64,000 nt of DNA, from the NCBI GenBank assembly GCA_029573715.1, contig JAKQDR010000250.1:1-64000 (forward strand), given 5' to 3'. The DNA is from a bacterium (lineage in GTDB: Bacteria; Patescibacteriota; Microgenomatia; UBA1406; GWC2-37-13). This document shows positions 51,226 to 59,264 of the stretch, piece by piece (positions within the stretch are counted from its first letter, which is position 1; every line of letters starts with the position of its first letter). Below the pieces are notes generated by a model, which made no database searches, was not told the origin of the DNA, and was given only the letters and a program-made list of their open reading frames with translations. The position numbers and the translations under genes were made by a program.

Positions 51226-51963
51226 TTGGGCAATGTTTGCATTCTCGATGATTATCGCAACAAAATCTTTCTTTTGAAACGTCATCATGGCAACCTTATC
51301 TTCATAAATATCAATCTCGGCAGGGAGAGGGTATTCTTTTTGATCAACCAGATGTGAAACCCTCAGCTGTCGAGTGTCTTGTTTAGCTATTGCGCGCGCT
51401 GATGGTGAATCTGTAAGGATAGTCACTGCGCGTACACCATTGCGAATGCGCTTGGGTATAAGGTTTTTGACGATATGCTCGGGAAATGCCTTATCTGCTT
51501 GCTCTAGGTCTACACAACCATACACAGGATCATCCTTTGGCGCATAAATATCCTCAAATACCTCCCGTATGCCTTCCTCACCCTCAAAATATCGCACGGT
51601 GGGCCGGCCGACCGCCAGCTTGTACTTTTTGGCAAGTTCGCCCATACGTTGAGTGAGCAGATGTTCAAATGAGCCTAGCTCACTGCGGCGCTTGGCCAAC
51701 AGTTGTGCGATGGCTGACGGATGTGTTGGTGTGTATACGGCGACCCCAGCACGTTTGGACATCATAACCACCCCCAGTTCAACGAGCTTATCAAGTGCGG
51801 CATACGTGATGCCCCGTTTGAGGTGGGCGAGTGAGGCGAGTTTGGATGCAGACTGGGTGCCCACTGTGATAAGTGTCTCATAGAGTATGGCCTCCTTTTC
51901 GGTGAGGCCGGCAGACTGCAGGATGGTGGTGAGTGAGGTGGGCGAAATGGTAGGCTTTTTCAT
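51172..51963 (-). CDS. TrmB-family transcriptional regulator
   Basis: About 263 aa from MKKPTISP. The N-terminal winged helix-turn-helix (LQSAGLTEKEAILYETLITVGTQSASKLASLAHLKRGITYAALDKLVELGVV) is typical of TrmB. The C-terminal ligand domain has VRYFEGEEGIREVFEDIY and AEIDIYEDKVAMMTF, typical of the family's effector part. The chosen start is 9 nt after a consensus -10. A palindromic operator overlaps its -35 and a near-identical one lies before the divergent membrane-protein gene, so it probably controls both. Confidence 0.88.
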   Translation of the reverse strand: MKKPTISPTSLTTILQSAGLTEKEAILYETLITVGTQSASKLASLAHLKRGITYAALDKLVELGVVMMSKRAGVAVYTPTHPSAIAQLLAKRRSELGSFEHLLTQRMGELAKKYKLAVGRPTVRYFEGEEGIREVFEDIYAPKDDPVYGCVDLEQADKAFPEHIVKNLIPKRIRNGVRAVTILTDSPSARAIAKQDTRQLRVSHLVDQKEYPLPAEIDIYEDKVAMMTFQKKDFVAIIIENANIAQSLRSIFRLAHGERKRVK

Positions 51964-51972
51964 ATCTTGCGC

Positions 51973-52013
51973 ATTGTAGAGGAAGAGATTCATACTGTCA
52001 ATAGCTATTGACA
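51973..52013 (-). promoter_or_regulatory. trmB-like promoter with overlapping operator palindrome
   Basis: On the minus strand: TTGACA (51996-52001), 17-bp spacer, TACAAT (51973-51978), then 9 nt to the ATG. The -35 is one arm of the perfect palindrome TGTCAATAGCTATTGACA (51996-52013), so a bound regulator would block RNA polymerase. Confidence 0.8.
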
Positions 52014-52022
52014 TAATACCTA

Positions 52023-52095
52023 TAGTATGCTATACTAGGACTGTCTCAATATGAGACATGCACTTTGACAATACGTTTGAACCCTTCAAACGTAT
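52023..52095. promoter_or_regulatory. cluster of three further inverted repeats
   Basis: Each has a 3-nt spacer: TAGTAT/ATACTA (52023-52037), TGTCTCA/TGAGACA (52042-52058) and ATACGTTTGAA/TTCAAACGTAT (52071-52095). All lie in the 345-bp gap between the TrmB-like and membrane-protein genes, which has no ORF. A GCACACG/CGTGTGC repeat follows at 52260-52276. They are likely protein-binding sites or a short structured RNA. Confidence 0.55.
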
Positions 52096-52222
52096 ATACG
52101 CGATAAAGCCTTGCAGAGCAACACATTAGCTGTGTCGCACCTGTGGGCATTTTCGCACATTTATATACATCAGAAGGGGGAAAGGCATGTGCGTTTGTGA
52201 TGCACGGGAGGTGGCACAGATA

Positions 52223-52240
52223 TGTCAATATATATTGACA
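52223..52240. promoter_or_regulatory. second TrmB-like operator palindrome
   Basis: TGTCAATATATATTGACA is identical to the palindrome at 51996 except for the two central bases. It sits about 70 bp before the membrane-protein ATG. Confidence 0.75.
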
Positions 52241-52308
52241 TATGTTTGCTACCCCTCAGGCACACGACGCGTGTGCTATGGGTAAGTAATTCACAAGGAG
52301 AAGCTCCC

Positions 52309-53214
52309 ATGTCTATTTTTGTCTTGGTCTTTGCTCTGTTTATGGTCGGTATGTGTTTTGTCGTTTCCTCCCCCGTGCCCAGCACGTGGGGGAAACGCGC
52401 CATTCTTTTTGTCGTCGGCGCCGCCCTCTGGGTTTGCGCCACAATCCTCATTCGGAATCAGGAAGATGTATTGTTGGACTTCTTGTTTTCCGACTATGCG
52501 TTGAGTGGTCGCCTCGCCAATCAGGTTATGGCTAGTTTGGTTGTGTTTGGCTTCGGATGGTTTTTCTTCGTTGCAAAATCTTTACGTGCGACGCGTGTGG
52601 AGATCCAGTGGGGAGACCCCCGATATATTCTCAACGGGTCAGACAGGCAGTGGGTCCAGGGCGAGCGTAAGTTTCGTCCTTGGCCGAGCCTGTTGGTCTG
52701 GATTCCCGTCGTCGCTCTGCTGGGAGTCGTATGGATTGTGCCGGTGCATTTTGCCGGCGTCGAACTGAAGCCTACGGCTACGGCCACCCCGACTCGGACG
52801 CCCTGGTCAACCAACACGCCGACTCAGACGCCGACGGCCACGGTCACCCCGCTGGCCACACAAACATCGACGCCAACCGCCATGCCGACCAATACCCCGA
52901 CGAACACTCCCGAGCCGACGGCCACGCAGGTGGCCATCTCCACCAATCCCAATATGCCGCCTCTGCCTTGTGCAGGGGGTCGCTGGCTTCACACGCAACC
53001 CGTCAAGATCGACAGAGGCCCAGCCTTGCTAGGAGTCTGTGTTGACGGCTTTGTGGTGCATGATATAGGAACAGGTTGGGACTTCGGGCCCGTCAAGAGC
53101 GCGCTCTTCATGGGCGCGGGCGGTGTCAGAGTTGATCTCGAGTTTGTTGATGGCGAGCTTCTCGTGAATGATGTTCCGTTCGCGCTGTGGCTCGCTACGC
53201 AGGGCGGCCGATAG
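52309..53214 (+). CDS. membrane protein with Thr/Pro-rich stalk, TrmB-like target
   Basis: About 301 aa from MSIFVLVF, preceded by AAGGAG, a real Shine-Dalgarno. Four membrane helices are predicted (about 1-20, 30-47, 72-92 and 130-150). A low-complexity stalk rich in TPT repeats (about 155-215) and a small exported C-terminal domain of about 80 aa follow (LPCAGGRWLHTQPVKIDRG...VDGELLVNDVPFALWLAT). Its coding sequence is visibly richer in G+C than its neighbours. The TPT stalk resembles the linkers of the pilus-operon surface protein. Function unknown; perhaps a surface sensor or receptor. Confidence 0.65.
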   Translation: MSIFVLVFALFMVGMCFVVSSPVPSTWGKRAILFVVGAALWVCATILIRNQEDVLLDFLFSDYALSGRLANQVMASLVVFGFGWFFFVAKSLRATRVEIQWGDPRYILNGSDRQWVQGERKFRPWPSLLVWIPVVALLGVVWIVPVHFAGVELKPTATATPTRTPWSTNTPTQTPTATVTPLATQTSTPTAMPTNTPTNTPEPTATQVAISTNPNMPPLPCAGGRWLHTQPVKIDRGPALLGVCVDGFVVHDIGTGWDFGPVKSALFMGAGGVRVDLEFVDGELLVNDVPFALWLATQGGR

Positions 53215-53294
53215 GCCGCCCCCAAACAAGAAAGGAGGTGTTTAATATAACCCCAACTGACCCAAGAGGTGGACTAATCCACTTTTCCCCCTTC

Positions 53295-53320
53295 TGGGTC
53301 TCTTTTCACAAAGAGACCCA
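53295..53320. terminator. strong hairpin after the membrane-protein gene
   Basis: An 11-bp perfect stem, TGGGTCTCTTT/AAAGAGACCCA, with a 4-nt loop. There is no T-run, so it may be a 3' stabiliser rather than an intrinsic terminator. A smaller GTGGA/TCCAC hairpin and a GAAAGGAGGTG without a start codon lie just before it. Confidence 0.5.
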
Positions 53321-53398
53321 CGAATGCAATACACATTCATATACGCATAGATACAAACTGTGCGCAGATGGATAGGTATTACTTGTTTTATTTTCATA

Positions 53399-53728
53399 AT
53401 GTCACATATCAGAGAACAAGTCACAAAAGTACGTAGTGCATGGCGTGCGACAGGAGATCACTTTGCACAAAAGCAAGATGCAGTTCTCATTACACTGCTG
53501 ACCCCGCTCGAGCACAATCAACCACCAGGCTATCGGGCGCCGACCAGAGCGGATGTGCGACCACTGAGGCACGGGCTTAATATCATGGGCTCCATATTTG
53601 TAGCTGAAATTGCAGCCATGGGGCTTTCTATGGGCGGGCCACTCGCGACAGTTTCAGCAGCTCTTTTGGGTATAAGTGGTGGTGTGTTTCTGCATCAGGC
53701 ACGAAGATTGGGACAGAAACCATCATGA
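53399..53728 (+). CDS. small membrane-hairpin protein A
   Basis: 109 aa from MSHIREQ. A polar, basic N-terminal half is followed by two close hydrophobic segments: GSIFVAEIAAMGLSMGGPL and ATVSAALLGISGGVFL. The motif G-S/T-IF ... SMGxPL ... V-x-A-x-L recurs in the next gene, so the two may be tandem paralogues. No known family. Confidence 0.5.
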   Translation: MSHIREQVTKVRSAWRATGDHFAQKQDAVLITLLTPLEHNQPPGYRAPTRADVRPLRHGLNIMGSIFVAEIAAMGLSMGGPLATVSAALLGISGGVFLHQARRLGQKPS

Positions 53729-53751
53729 CACAATAAGATAACGTGAGTTAT

Positions 53752-53776
53752 CACTGCTTCGTCAGACGAAGCAGTG
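53752..53776. terminator. perfect hairpin between the two small membrane-protein genes
   Basis: CACTGCTTCGTC is followed, one base later, by its complement GACGAAGCAGTG. It is GC-rich without a T-run, and so a possible terminator or RNA-processing site. Confidence 0.45.
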
Positions 53777-53817
53777 GCAGGTAGTACACATTGCATTACT
53801 ATTTTTCAATCATACAT

Positions 53818-54366
53818 ATGAATCATGAATATTATCGAAGCAGGTTTAATCAATATCCACCACTCCCAGATGACGGAGTGGTTTATGGGCCACACCCCAG
53901 CCATTGTAATTGGTATAAGCGTCAGTGGGATGCATCCCAAATGCTTCCGGATCAAAATGCGCAGCATCGACCGTATCCGCGCTGGACAAATGCAAACCTG
54001 ATTGGAGATCTGGGGGATTGGGGAAGATGGCGCGAAGCAAAAAGGCTATTAAGAGCAAACCAACGAGCTGCCAAGCAAGGAAAGCCTGAGCCATATCCTG
54101 GTATAACTTCCATGGTGGTTTATGGTGCGAAAGAAACAGCGAGAGAAGCGATTGAATCGGGTGGCCATGCAGATTTAAATGGAGCAGTAGTGGTGGGAAC
54201 CATTTTCGGTGGTGGAGCAGGATTGTATGCTGCATCTATGGGTGAGCCACTCGACATCGTTGCGGCCCTTGTGCCTAGTGCGATATTTGCCGCTGGTTTG
54301 CTAGCTCAAATGGGGGCAGGAATAGAGAAAGATATCAAAGGTTATGTGATGCAAAGTGGCAAATGA
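53818..54366 (+). CDS. small membrane-hairpin protein B
   Basis: About 182 aa from MNHEYYRSRF. The N-terminal about 125 aa are polar and aromatic (YPPLPDDGVVYGPHPSHCNWYKRQW). Two hydrophobic segments follow, GTIFGGGAGLYAASMGEPLD and IVAALVPSAIFAAGLL, whose spacing and SMGxPL motif match the preceding protein. Possible paralogue with a longer cytoplasmic part. Function unknown. Confidence 0.5.
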   Translation: MNHEYYRSRFNQYPPLPDDGVVYGPHPSHCNWYKRQWDASQMLPDQNAQHRPYPRWTNANLIGDLGDWGRWREAKRLLRANQRAAKQGKPEPYPGITSMVVYGAKETAREAIESGGHADLNGAVVVGTIFGGGAGLYAASMGEPLDIVAALVPSAIFAAGLLAQMGAGIEKDIKGYVMQSGK

Positions 54367-54505
54367 ACTGCGGTTTCGCATGACATGCCGAGCCAGTAAT
54401 TATCGCGACAAGTGGTTGATGTTGACGGGTGGAGAATGGTGTTGATAGAATGAGTGTGAAAATTGAGGAAACATGTTCTTATTATAAACATTTTGATAAT
54501 TATCT

Positions 54506-55198
54506 ATGGACAACGAATTATCAGCATTAATGGCACAGATTGCAGCAGCAGAAAAAGGTGAGAAACAAGTGGATAGCCCAGTGAGAGTAGCGGGGCGCCT
54601 ACTCGATGTCCCGAGAAGCGGTGCGGATTTTGTATCAACGAATAGAAATGTAGATCTGCATGCGCAGAGAGCGCAAGACATGCAGGGGGTACTCAATGCG
54701 CTTGGCCAGTTTGTACGGTTCACCGCCGACACGCAAGTTGTGGTTGACCCCGCGCACTACCAACAGCATGGACCCAGTACGGGTGTTGCCATGGATGCGC
54801 GATATGGGAATGGTGCTGGGGATTGGCGTCAAAACGAGATGGCGCAACGGTTTGCCCTAGGTCTTTTTGCAGTGATGGACACTATACGCAACAGATTCAC
54901 AGAGCTACACCGCAATGATCGATTGAATGATGCAGACCGAGCGGCTTTTACTCAGGCATTACAAGAGTTGCAACGGTTGGCTACGGGGATTCAGTTGGTT
55001 GATAATAATATAGCCGCAAGATTACAGGCAGTTGGAATAGAATTACAGAAAATGCAGTCTGCTCAATCTACTGGGTCAAGCAGAGACCTTGATTTTAGGA
55101 GGGCACAGGCAGTTGGCTATCTTGCGGCGTTATATGAAGAAAGGTGTAATTCGCAGCACGCGCCCGAATATCGTGGCAAACAAATGCTTGGGCAATGA
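54506..55198 (+). CDS. helical ORFan protein
   Basis: A 230-aa protein, almost all helical by composition (ALQELQRLATGIQLVDNNIAARLQAVGIELQKMQSA). There is no signal peptide, membrane helix or recognisable motif. A GATAAT hexamer lies just upstream of the ATG, in line with a leaderless start. It is convergent with the 734-aa gene. Confidence 0.5.
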   Translation: MDNELSALMAQIAAAEKGEKQVDSPVRVAGRLLDVPRSGADFVSTNRNVDLHAQRAQDMQGVLNALGQFVRFTADTQVVVDPAHYQQHGPSTGVAMDARYGNGAGDWRQNEMAQRFALGLFAVMDTIRNRFTELHRNDRLNDADRAAFTQALQELQRLATGIQLVDNNIAARLQAVGIELQKMQSAQSTGSSRDLDFRRAQAVGYLAALYEERCNSQHAPEYRGKQMLGQ

Positions 55199-55274
55199 TT
55201 ATATCCTGTTGTTTCGGCAGAATTGAATTATGGGCGTAAAGCAACTTGAGTGTTGATATCTGTGTGTAAACGTC

Positions 55275-57479
55275 TCATCGCCTTGGAATAGCTTCATCCA
55301 ATAGGCCACTCAACTTATCCATCTCTCTCTTGCACCGCTCAATAATCCGCCTTTTTTCATCTGATTGATCCTGGAACCCTCTTAGACGAATTAATTCAGA
55401 TTTAGAAGCTGAAAATCGCTCTTTGGCTTGTCTTATTCGTTCCTCGATATGCGCTATGTGCTGTTTTTGTTCATCAGCGGTTGGAAATTTCCCTTTTCCA
55501 AATCCCATTACCCCTTTCCCGACTTTGGCGCTCTTGGCGTCTTCAAGTTCCTGCGTCAGGCGCTCTTGATCTTCCTTAGCCTGATTCTCATTTTGCTGAG
55601 CTTTAGCGATGTCGTCTAAATATTTTTGGGCTTCAGCCTGAGATGCATCAACCGCCCCCATCTTTGATCTGATAGCATGTCGCAAATCTTCTGTAGCTAA
55701 GGCCAATTCAGCGGCTTTCGCCTTTGGAACAAGGGCCTGTATTTCTATCAGAGTATTTTGATCTTCTAATAGAGAAGGGTTGCGTTCTGACATAAGCTCA
55801 CCTCCAAAATTCGCAACCCAGTGAGTTGGAGCCATATTCTTGAGTGCAAGGTGAGCAGTGTCGGTGGTTGAAGCATCAACTGTTATACCAAATTGTCTCT
55901 TTATTAACTCTTGCACCTCATTATTTTTATAACCCTTGGGTCCTGAGTAGACGAGAGCGCTTAAAAACTGCATTGCAGGAACGAAGCGATCTGCCATAGC
56001 ACTAGCAGCTGCAGCGGAGACCTGTTCACGACCAACAAAGCCTGATGGGGATCTAAAAAAAGAGATAAAAGCGGCGACGTCAAGCTGATCTGGCTTGGTG
56101 AAGTAAATTTTCTGTTGTTCTAATGAGAGAGCGCTTATTTTGCGTGGATTAAATGGGTCAGGCACATTGTCCGCTGGATTGACGCCATACACAGGCACAT
56201 ACTCGTTATGACTTCCGTGCTGGGGGTCGAATGAGGGTCCATCGTATCGGACATCTATCATTGCTCTTTGAATCTCGGTCTGAACATGTGTTTGAATGGT
56301 TCTTTCAGGATGAACACGGCGGGCCAGCTCTCTAGCAATGAGTTTTGCAACTTGGGCCTCAACAATATCGTTGGTCTCAGTCTCAAGACCCCGGACCATC
56401 GACTCCCAATTAGTGTCTTTACTCAAAGCCTCTTCGATGTGCTTATCATGCTTCAGGCGCTTCCGAAGTTGTTCTGGTGTTCCGCATGCTTGTTGTGCCC
56501 CATACCAGCGATCTCGTGTGAGCACTGCGACAGCTTCCAATCTTCGTATTGCCTCTTCATGAAGCCTCACCATGGCGTCAACACCGAGTAGATTTTGAAA
56601 CTCACCTGGTGTTAAAGACGCAAATATTGCATCAGCTTGTTGTTTTAACTCAGTAGGATACATCTCATATGCCTTGCGGATGCTGGGAAGATGTCTTGAT
56701 GTGGCATCAGCTGTAGCTGTTGCATCCTCTGGGAAAAGGCGGCCGACACCCTCGAGCAACTTCAAAGCAGACATAAGATCACCACTACCGAGGGCCGTGG
56801 CGACACATGCGTCATATCCCCGCATGGTAAGAATATCTTTTGGATCAAATGATCTTGCAAATTTCTCTTTCCTTTCGGCAATATGTGCGTCTACCGCATT
56901 CTTCACAATAGCTACGGGGTCTGACTTCTCTCTGCCTCTTATATCCATAGCCTTGCTTGCGAGACCATCTTTTGACCAACTTAATTTACCGTCCCGATTG
57001 GTGTTTGCAAGGACGAGTATGGCATTTATAGCGACATAATCTGCGGGTTTGAGTTCATGGTACACATCTTCGTGACCAAATCTTTGTTCCTTGTATATCA
57101 CCGCCATTAATCGAGTTTCTTCCGGTGGGTTCCCAACAAATGAATCTTCGTTTAAATGCAAGGGGCCACCCCGACCATTATCATCTCCTTTAATCGCGGG
57201 TAAAGAGAGCATGAGTCGCTGCGTTGCAGCATTGTCTTCCGTCAATGCATCATCGGACTCGGTCATAAGACTGGTAGCGCGCTTTTTCTCATCGACTTTG
57301 GCGTAAGGATCTTCTGCGGGCGTTGAATAAGGCACATCTATAGATTGTTCGGCAACACGTCGTCGCCATCTCACCTGATCAATTACATTTGGTTCAGTAG
57401 GGGGTTGGTTGGAAGGCCCTGAGACTCTTGCAACACCCGGTTCTCTATCAGTGAATGTCGATATTTGAGTATCGATCAT
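55275..57479 (-). CDS. 734-aa ORFan with C-terminal coiled coil
   Basis: A soluble protein. The first about 120 aa are low-complexity and charged. A helical central part has no recognisable motif (for example GEFQNLLGVDAMVRLHEEAIRRLEAVAV and YGVNPADNVPDPFNPRK). A predicted coiled coil occupies about 610-725 (QNENQAKEDQERLTQELEDAKSAKVGK ... HIEERIRQAKERFSASKSELIRLRG). It might be a structural or scaffolding protein. -10-like GATAAT ends 5 nt before the ATG. No family recognised. Confidence 0.55.
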   Translation of the reverse strand: MIDTQISTFTDREPGVARVSGPSNQPPTEPNVIDQVRWRRRVAEQSIDVPYSTPAEDPYAKVDEKKRATSLMTESDDALTEDNAATQRLMLSLPAIKGDDNGRGGPLHLNEDSFVGNPPEETRLMAVIYKEQRFGHEDVYHELKPADYVAINAILVLANTNRDGKLSWSKDGLASKAMDIRGREKSDPVAIVKNAVDAHIAERKEKFARSFDPKDILTMRGYDACVATALGSGDLMSALKLLEGVGRLFPEDATATADATSRHLPSIRKAYEMYPTELKQQADAIFASLTPGEFQNLLGVDAMVRLHEEAIRRLEAVAVLTRDRWYGAQQACGTPEQLRKRLKHDKHIEEALSKDTNWESMVRGLETETNDIVEAQVAKLIARELARRVHPERTIQTHVQTEIQRAMIDVRYDGPSFDPQHGSHNEYVPVYGVNPADNVPDPFNPRKISALSLEQQKIYFTKPDQLDVAAFISFFRSPSGFVGREQVSAAAASAMADRFVPAMQFLSALVYSGPKGYKNNEVQELIKRQFGITVDASTTDTAHLALKNMAPTHWVANFGGELMSERNPSLLEDQNTLIEIQALVPKAKAAELALATEDLRHAIRSKMGAVDASQAEAQKYLDDIAKAQQNENQAKEDQERLTQELEDAKSAKVGKGVMGFGKGKFPTADEQKQHIAHIEERIRQAKERFSASKSELIRLRGFQDQSDEKRRIIERCKREMDKLSGLLDEAIPRR

Positions 57480-57624
57480 AAATATTATCCAACTTATATT
57501 ATTTCAGTTAGCACACTCAATCAGAGTAGCACATTCAAACCAGTGAATGCAAGTATTACGCATAATTACAAAAGACATCATTAGCTATCGTTTCCTATTG
57601 CAAACGTTGGATTTGCTCAATACA

Positions 57625-58569
57625 ATGAGTAGCATTCTTATGCCCAACAAACTCCTCATCTGGATACGTGAACATAAGCTGGCGACAGCACTCATTTTCC
57701 TTGTTGTATTCCTCCTTGTTAAAGACTCGGCATTGATGCCATTTTCGTATCGCACCAGTAATTATGGGGGCGAGATAATGATGCAGAGGGGTGCGGTTGG
57801 TGTCGCTCCCGCAGCTCAATTTGGCAAGAGTATGGATGTGTATGAATCTGCCCCGCCCGCAACAGGTGGTGGTGGAGGCGCAATTGTACCTGCGCCGGAG
57901 CGCATGGTGAGTCGCAATGTGCAGCTCTCGATGGTGGTGAAAGATGTCGCACAAACAGTGCAAACACTTATCGACACCGCCGAGGGAGCAGGGGGCTATA
58001 TGGTGTCAAGCACGCTCACCAACCCGACTCAAAGCGGCACAGCTACTGTAGCGGTGCGGGTGCTCTCCAAATCACTCCGAGATGTCACTGAGGCATTCAA
58101 AAAACTTGGTGTTAAAGTGGTTTCGGAGCGTGTGAGCGGCCAAGATATCACTGACCAATATCAGGACATCAAAGAGCGCTTGCGTTTGCTTGAGGAAACC
58201 AAGGTGAAATTCGAAAATATCCTGAAGACAAGCACTGATGTCCAAGACACACTTAGTGTGTTGCGGGAAATTCAACAGTTGCAATATCAAATAGATAGCC
58301 TTGTGGGGCAGGAAAAGTACTTGGCTTCAGCGGCACAATACTCACTTGTCACCGTCACGATGTCGCAAGATGAATATGAGCTGCCCTTTGCGCCTGATGA
58401 GCCCTGGAGCGCCTCAAATGTCTTTAAGCAAGCCGTGCGTAAACTTATTCGCACACTGCGGATGTTTGCAGAGCAACTCATATGGTTTGGGGTGTTTGCT
58501 GTCATATGGCTCCCTGTGGTGCTTGTCGGCTTCTTCATATATCGCAGGTTCCTTCGAAAGTCGGTATAG
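57625..58569 (+). CDS. DUF4349 domain-containing membrane protein
   Basis: About 314 aa from MSSILMPNK. An N-terminal helix (ALIFLVVFLLV) is followed by a Gly/Ala/Pro-rich stretch with GGGGGA. The DUF4349 domain comes next: RMVSRNVQLSMVVKDVAQTVQTLIDTAEGAGGYMVSS, then VRVLSKSLRDVTEAFKKLGVKVVSERVSGQDITDQYQDIKERLRLLEE, a coiled coil and a final helix (FGVFAVIWLPVVLVGFFIY) with a basic tail. The family resembles an envelope-spanning stator or lipoprotein-like protein of unknown role. The longer ORF start begins in a repeat-like ATTACGCAT sequence and is less likely. Confidence 0.82.
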   Translation: MSSILMPNKLLIWIREHKLATALIFLVVFLLVKDSALMPFSYRTSNYGGEIMMQRGAVGVAPAAQFGKSMDVYESAPPATGGGGGAIVPAPERMVSRNVQLSMVVKDVAQTVQTLIDTAEGAGGYMVSSTLTNPTQSGTATVAVRVLSKSLRDVTEAFKKLGVKVVSERVSGQDITDQYQDIKERLRLLEETKVKFENILKTSTDVQDTLSVLREIQQLQYQIDSLVGQEKYLASAAQYSLVTVTMSQDEYELPFAPDEPWSASNVFKQAVRKLIRTLRMFAEQLIWFGVFAVIWLPVVLVGFFIYRRFLRKSV

Positions 58570-58658
58570 CTTCCTTGCAAACGTCCGAAGAAAAGGTTTC
58601 TCAAGGAGGTAGCGAGCACTTCGGATTTACCGTGTTATACGTTGTATAATCCGCTGGT

Positions 58659-59153
58659 ATGAAAAAGTCACGAGTTTCATCTGCCGGATCCCCACAACTT
58701 CCCGATTGGCATCAATATTTCATGCAGATAGCCCGTGTGGTGAAATCTCGAGGGAATTGTGTGCTTTATCAGGTAGGGGCGGTGCTTGTGCAGGGCAGGC
58801 AAATTATTGCAACCGGCTACAACGGCACTCCACGAGGGTTGCCAAATTGTATCGAGGGCGGGTGCGCGCGGTGTAAGAATAAAAAGACAGGGAAGATTCG
58901 CTCGGGTGAACACAAGGGCACGTGTTTGTGTGTCCATGCAGAGGTAAACGCCATATTGCAATGTGCCTATCACGGTATCTCAACCAAAGGAGCAACGCTA
59001 TACTCCACAACATCTCCGTGTATGCTTTGTGCCAAAGAGATGCTCAATGCGGGCATTATTGCTGTGTATTATGAGTACGAGGACTCGGGCGAACGCGAGA
59101 GCTTGACGCTTCTTAAGAAACACATGAAAGAGGTGGTATTGCTTGTGCCATAG
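58659..59153 (+). CDS. deoxycytidylate (dCMP) deaminase
   Basis: A 164-aa zinc-dependent cytidine/deoxycytidylate deaminase. The zinc site is CVHAEVNAIL (His-Ala-Glu) and TSPCMLCAKEML (PCxxC). The start has DWHQYFMQIARVVKSRGNC, and GYNGTPRGLPNC is a substrate-loop motif typical of dCMP deaminases of the ComEB type. It converts dCMP to dUMP, feeding thymidylate synthesis. Upstream -10 TATAAT ends 8 nt before the ATG. Confidence 0.9.
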   Translation: MKKSRVSSAGSPQLPDWHQYFMQIARVVKSRGNCVLYQVGAVLVQGRQIIATGYNGTPRGLPNCIEGGCARCKNKKTGKIRSGEHKGTCLCVHAEVNAILQCAYHGISTKGATLYSTTSPCMLCAKEMLNAGIIAVYYEYEDSGERESLTLLKKHMKEVVLLVP

Positions 59154-59264
59154 GAAGCGGTGTGCATGCATTTTTGTTTGTCTTCCCATCGTTGTATCAC
59201 GCGTCATTTGAGCTATCTGGGCTTGTGAAATGGTCCTCCTTGAGTAAAATAGGCCTTGAGTCAT

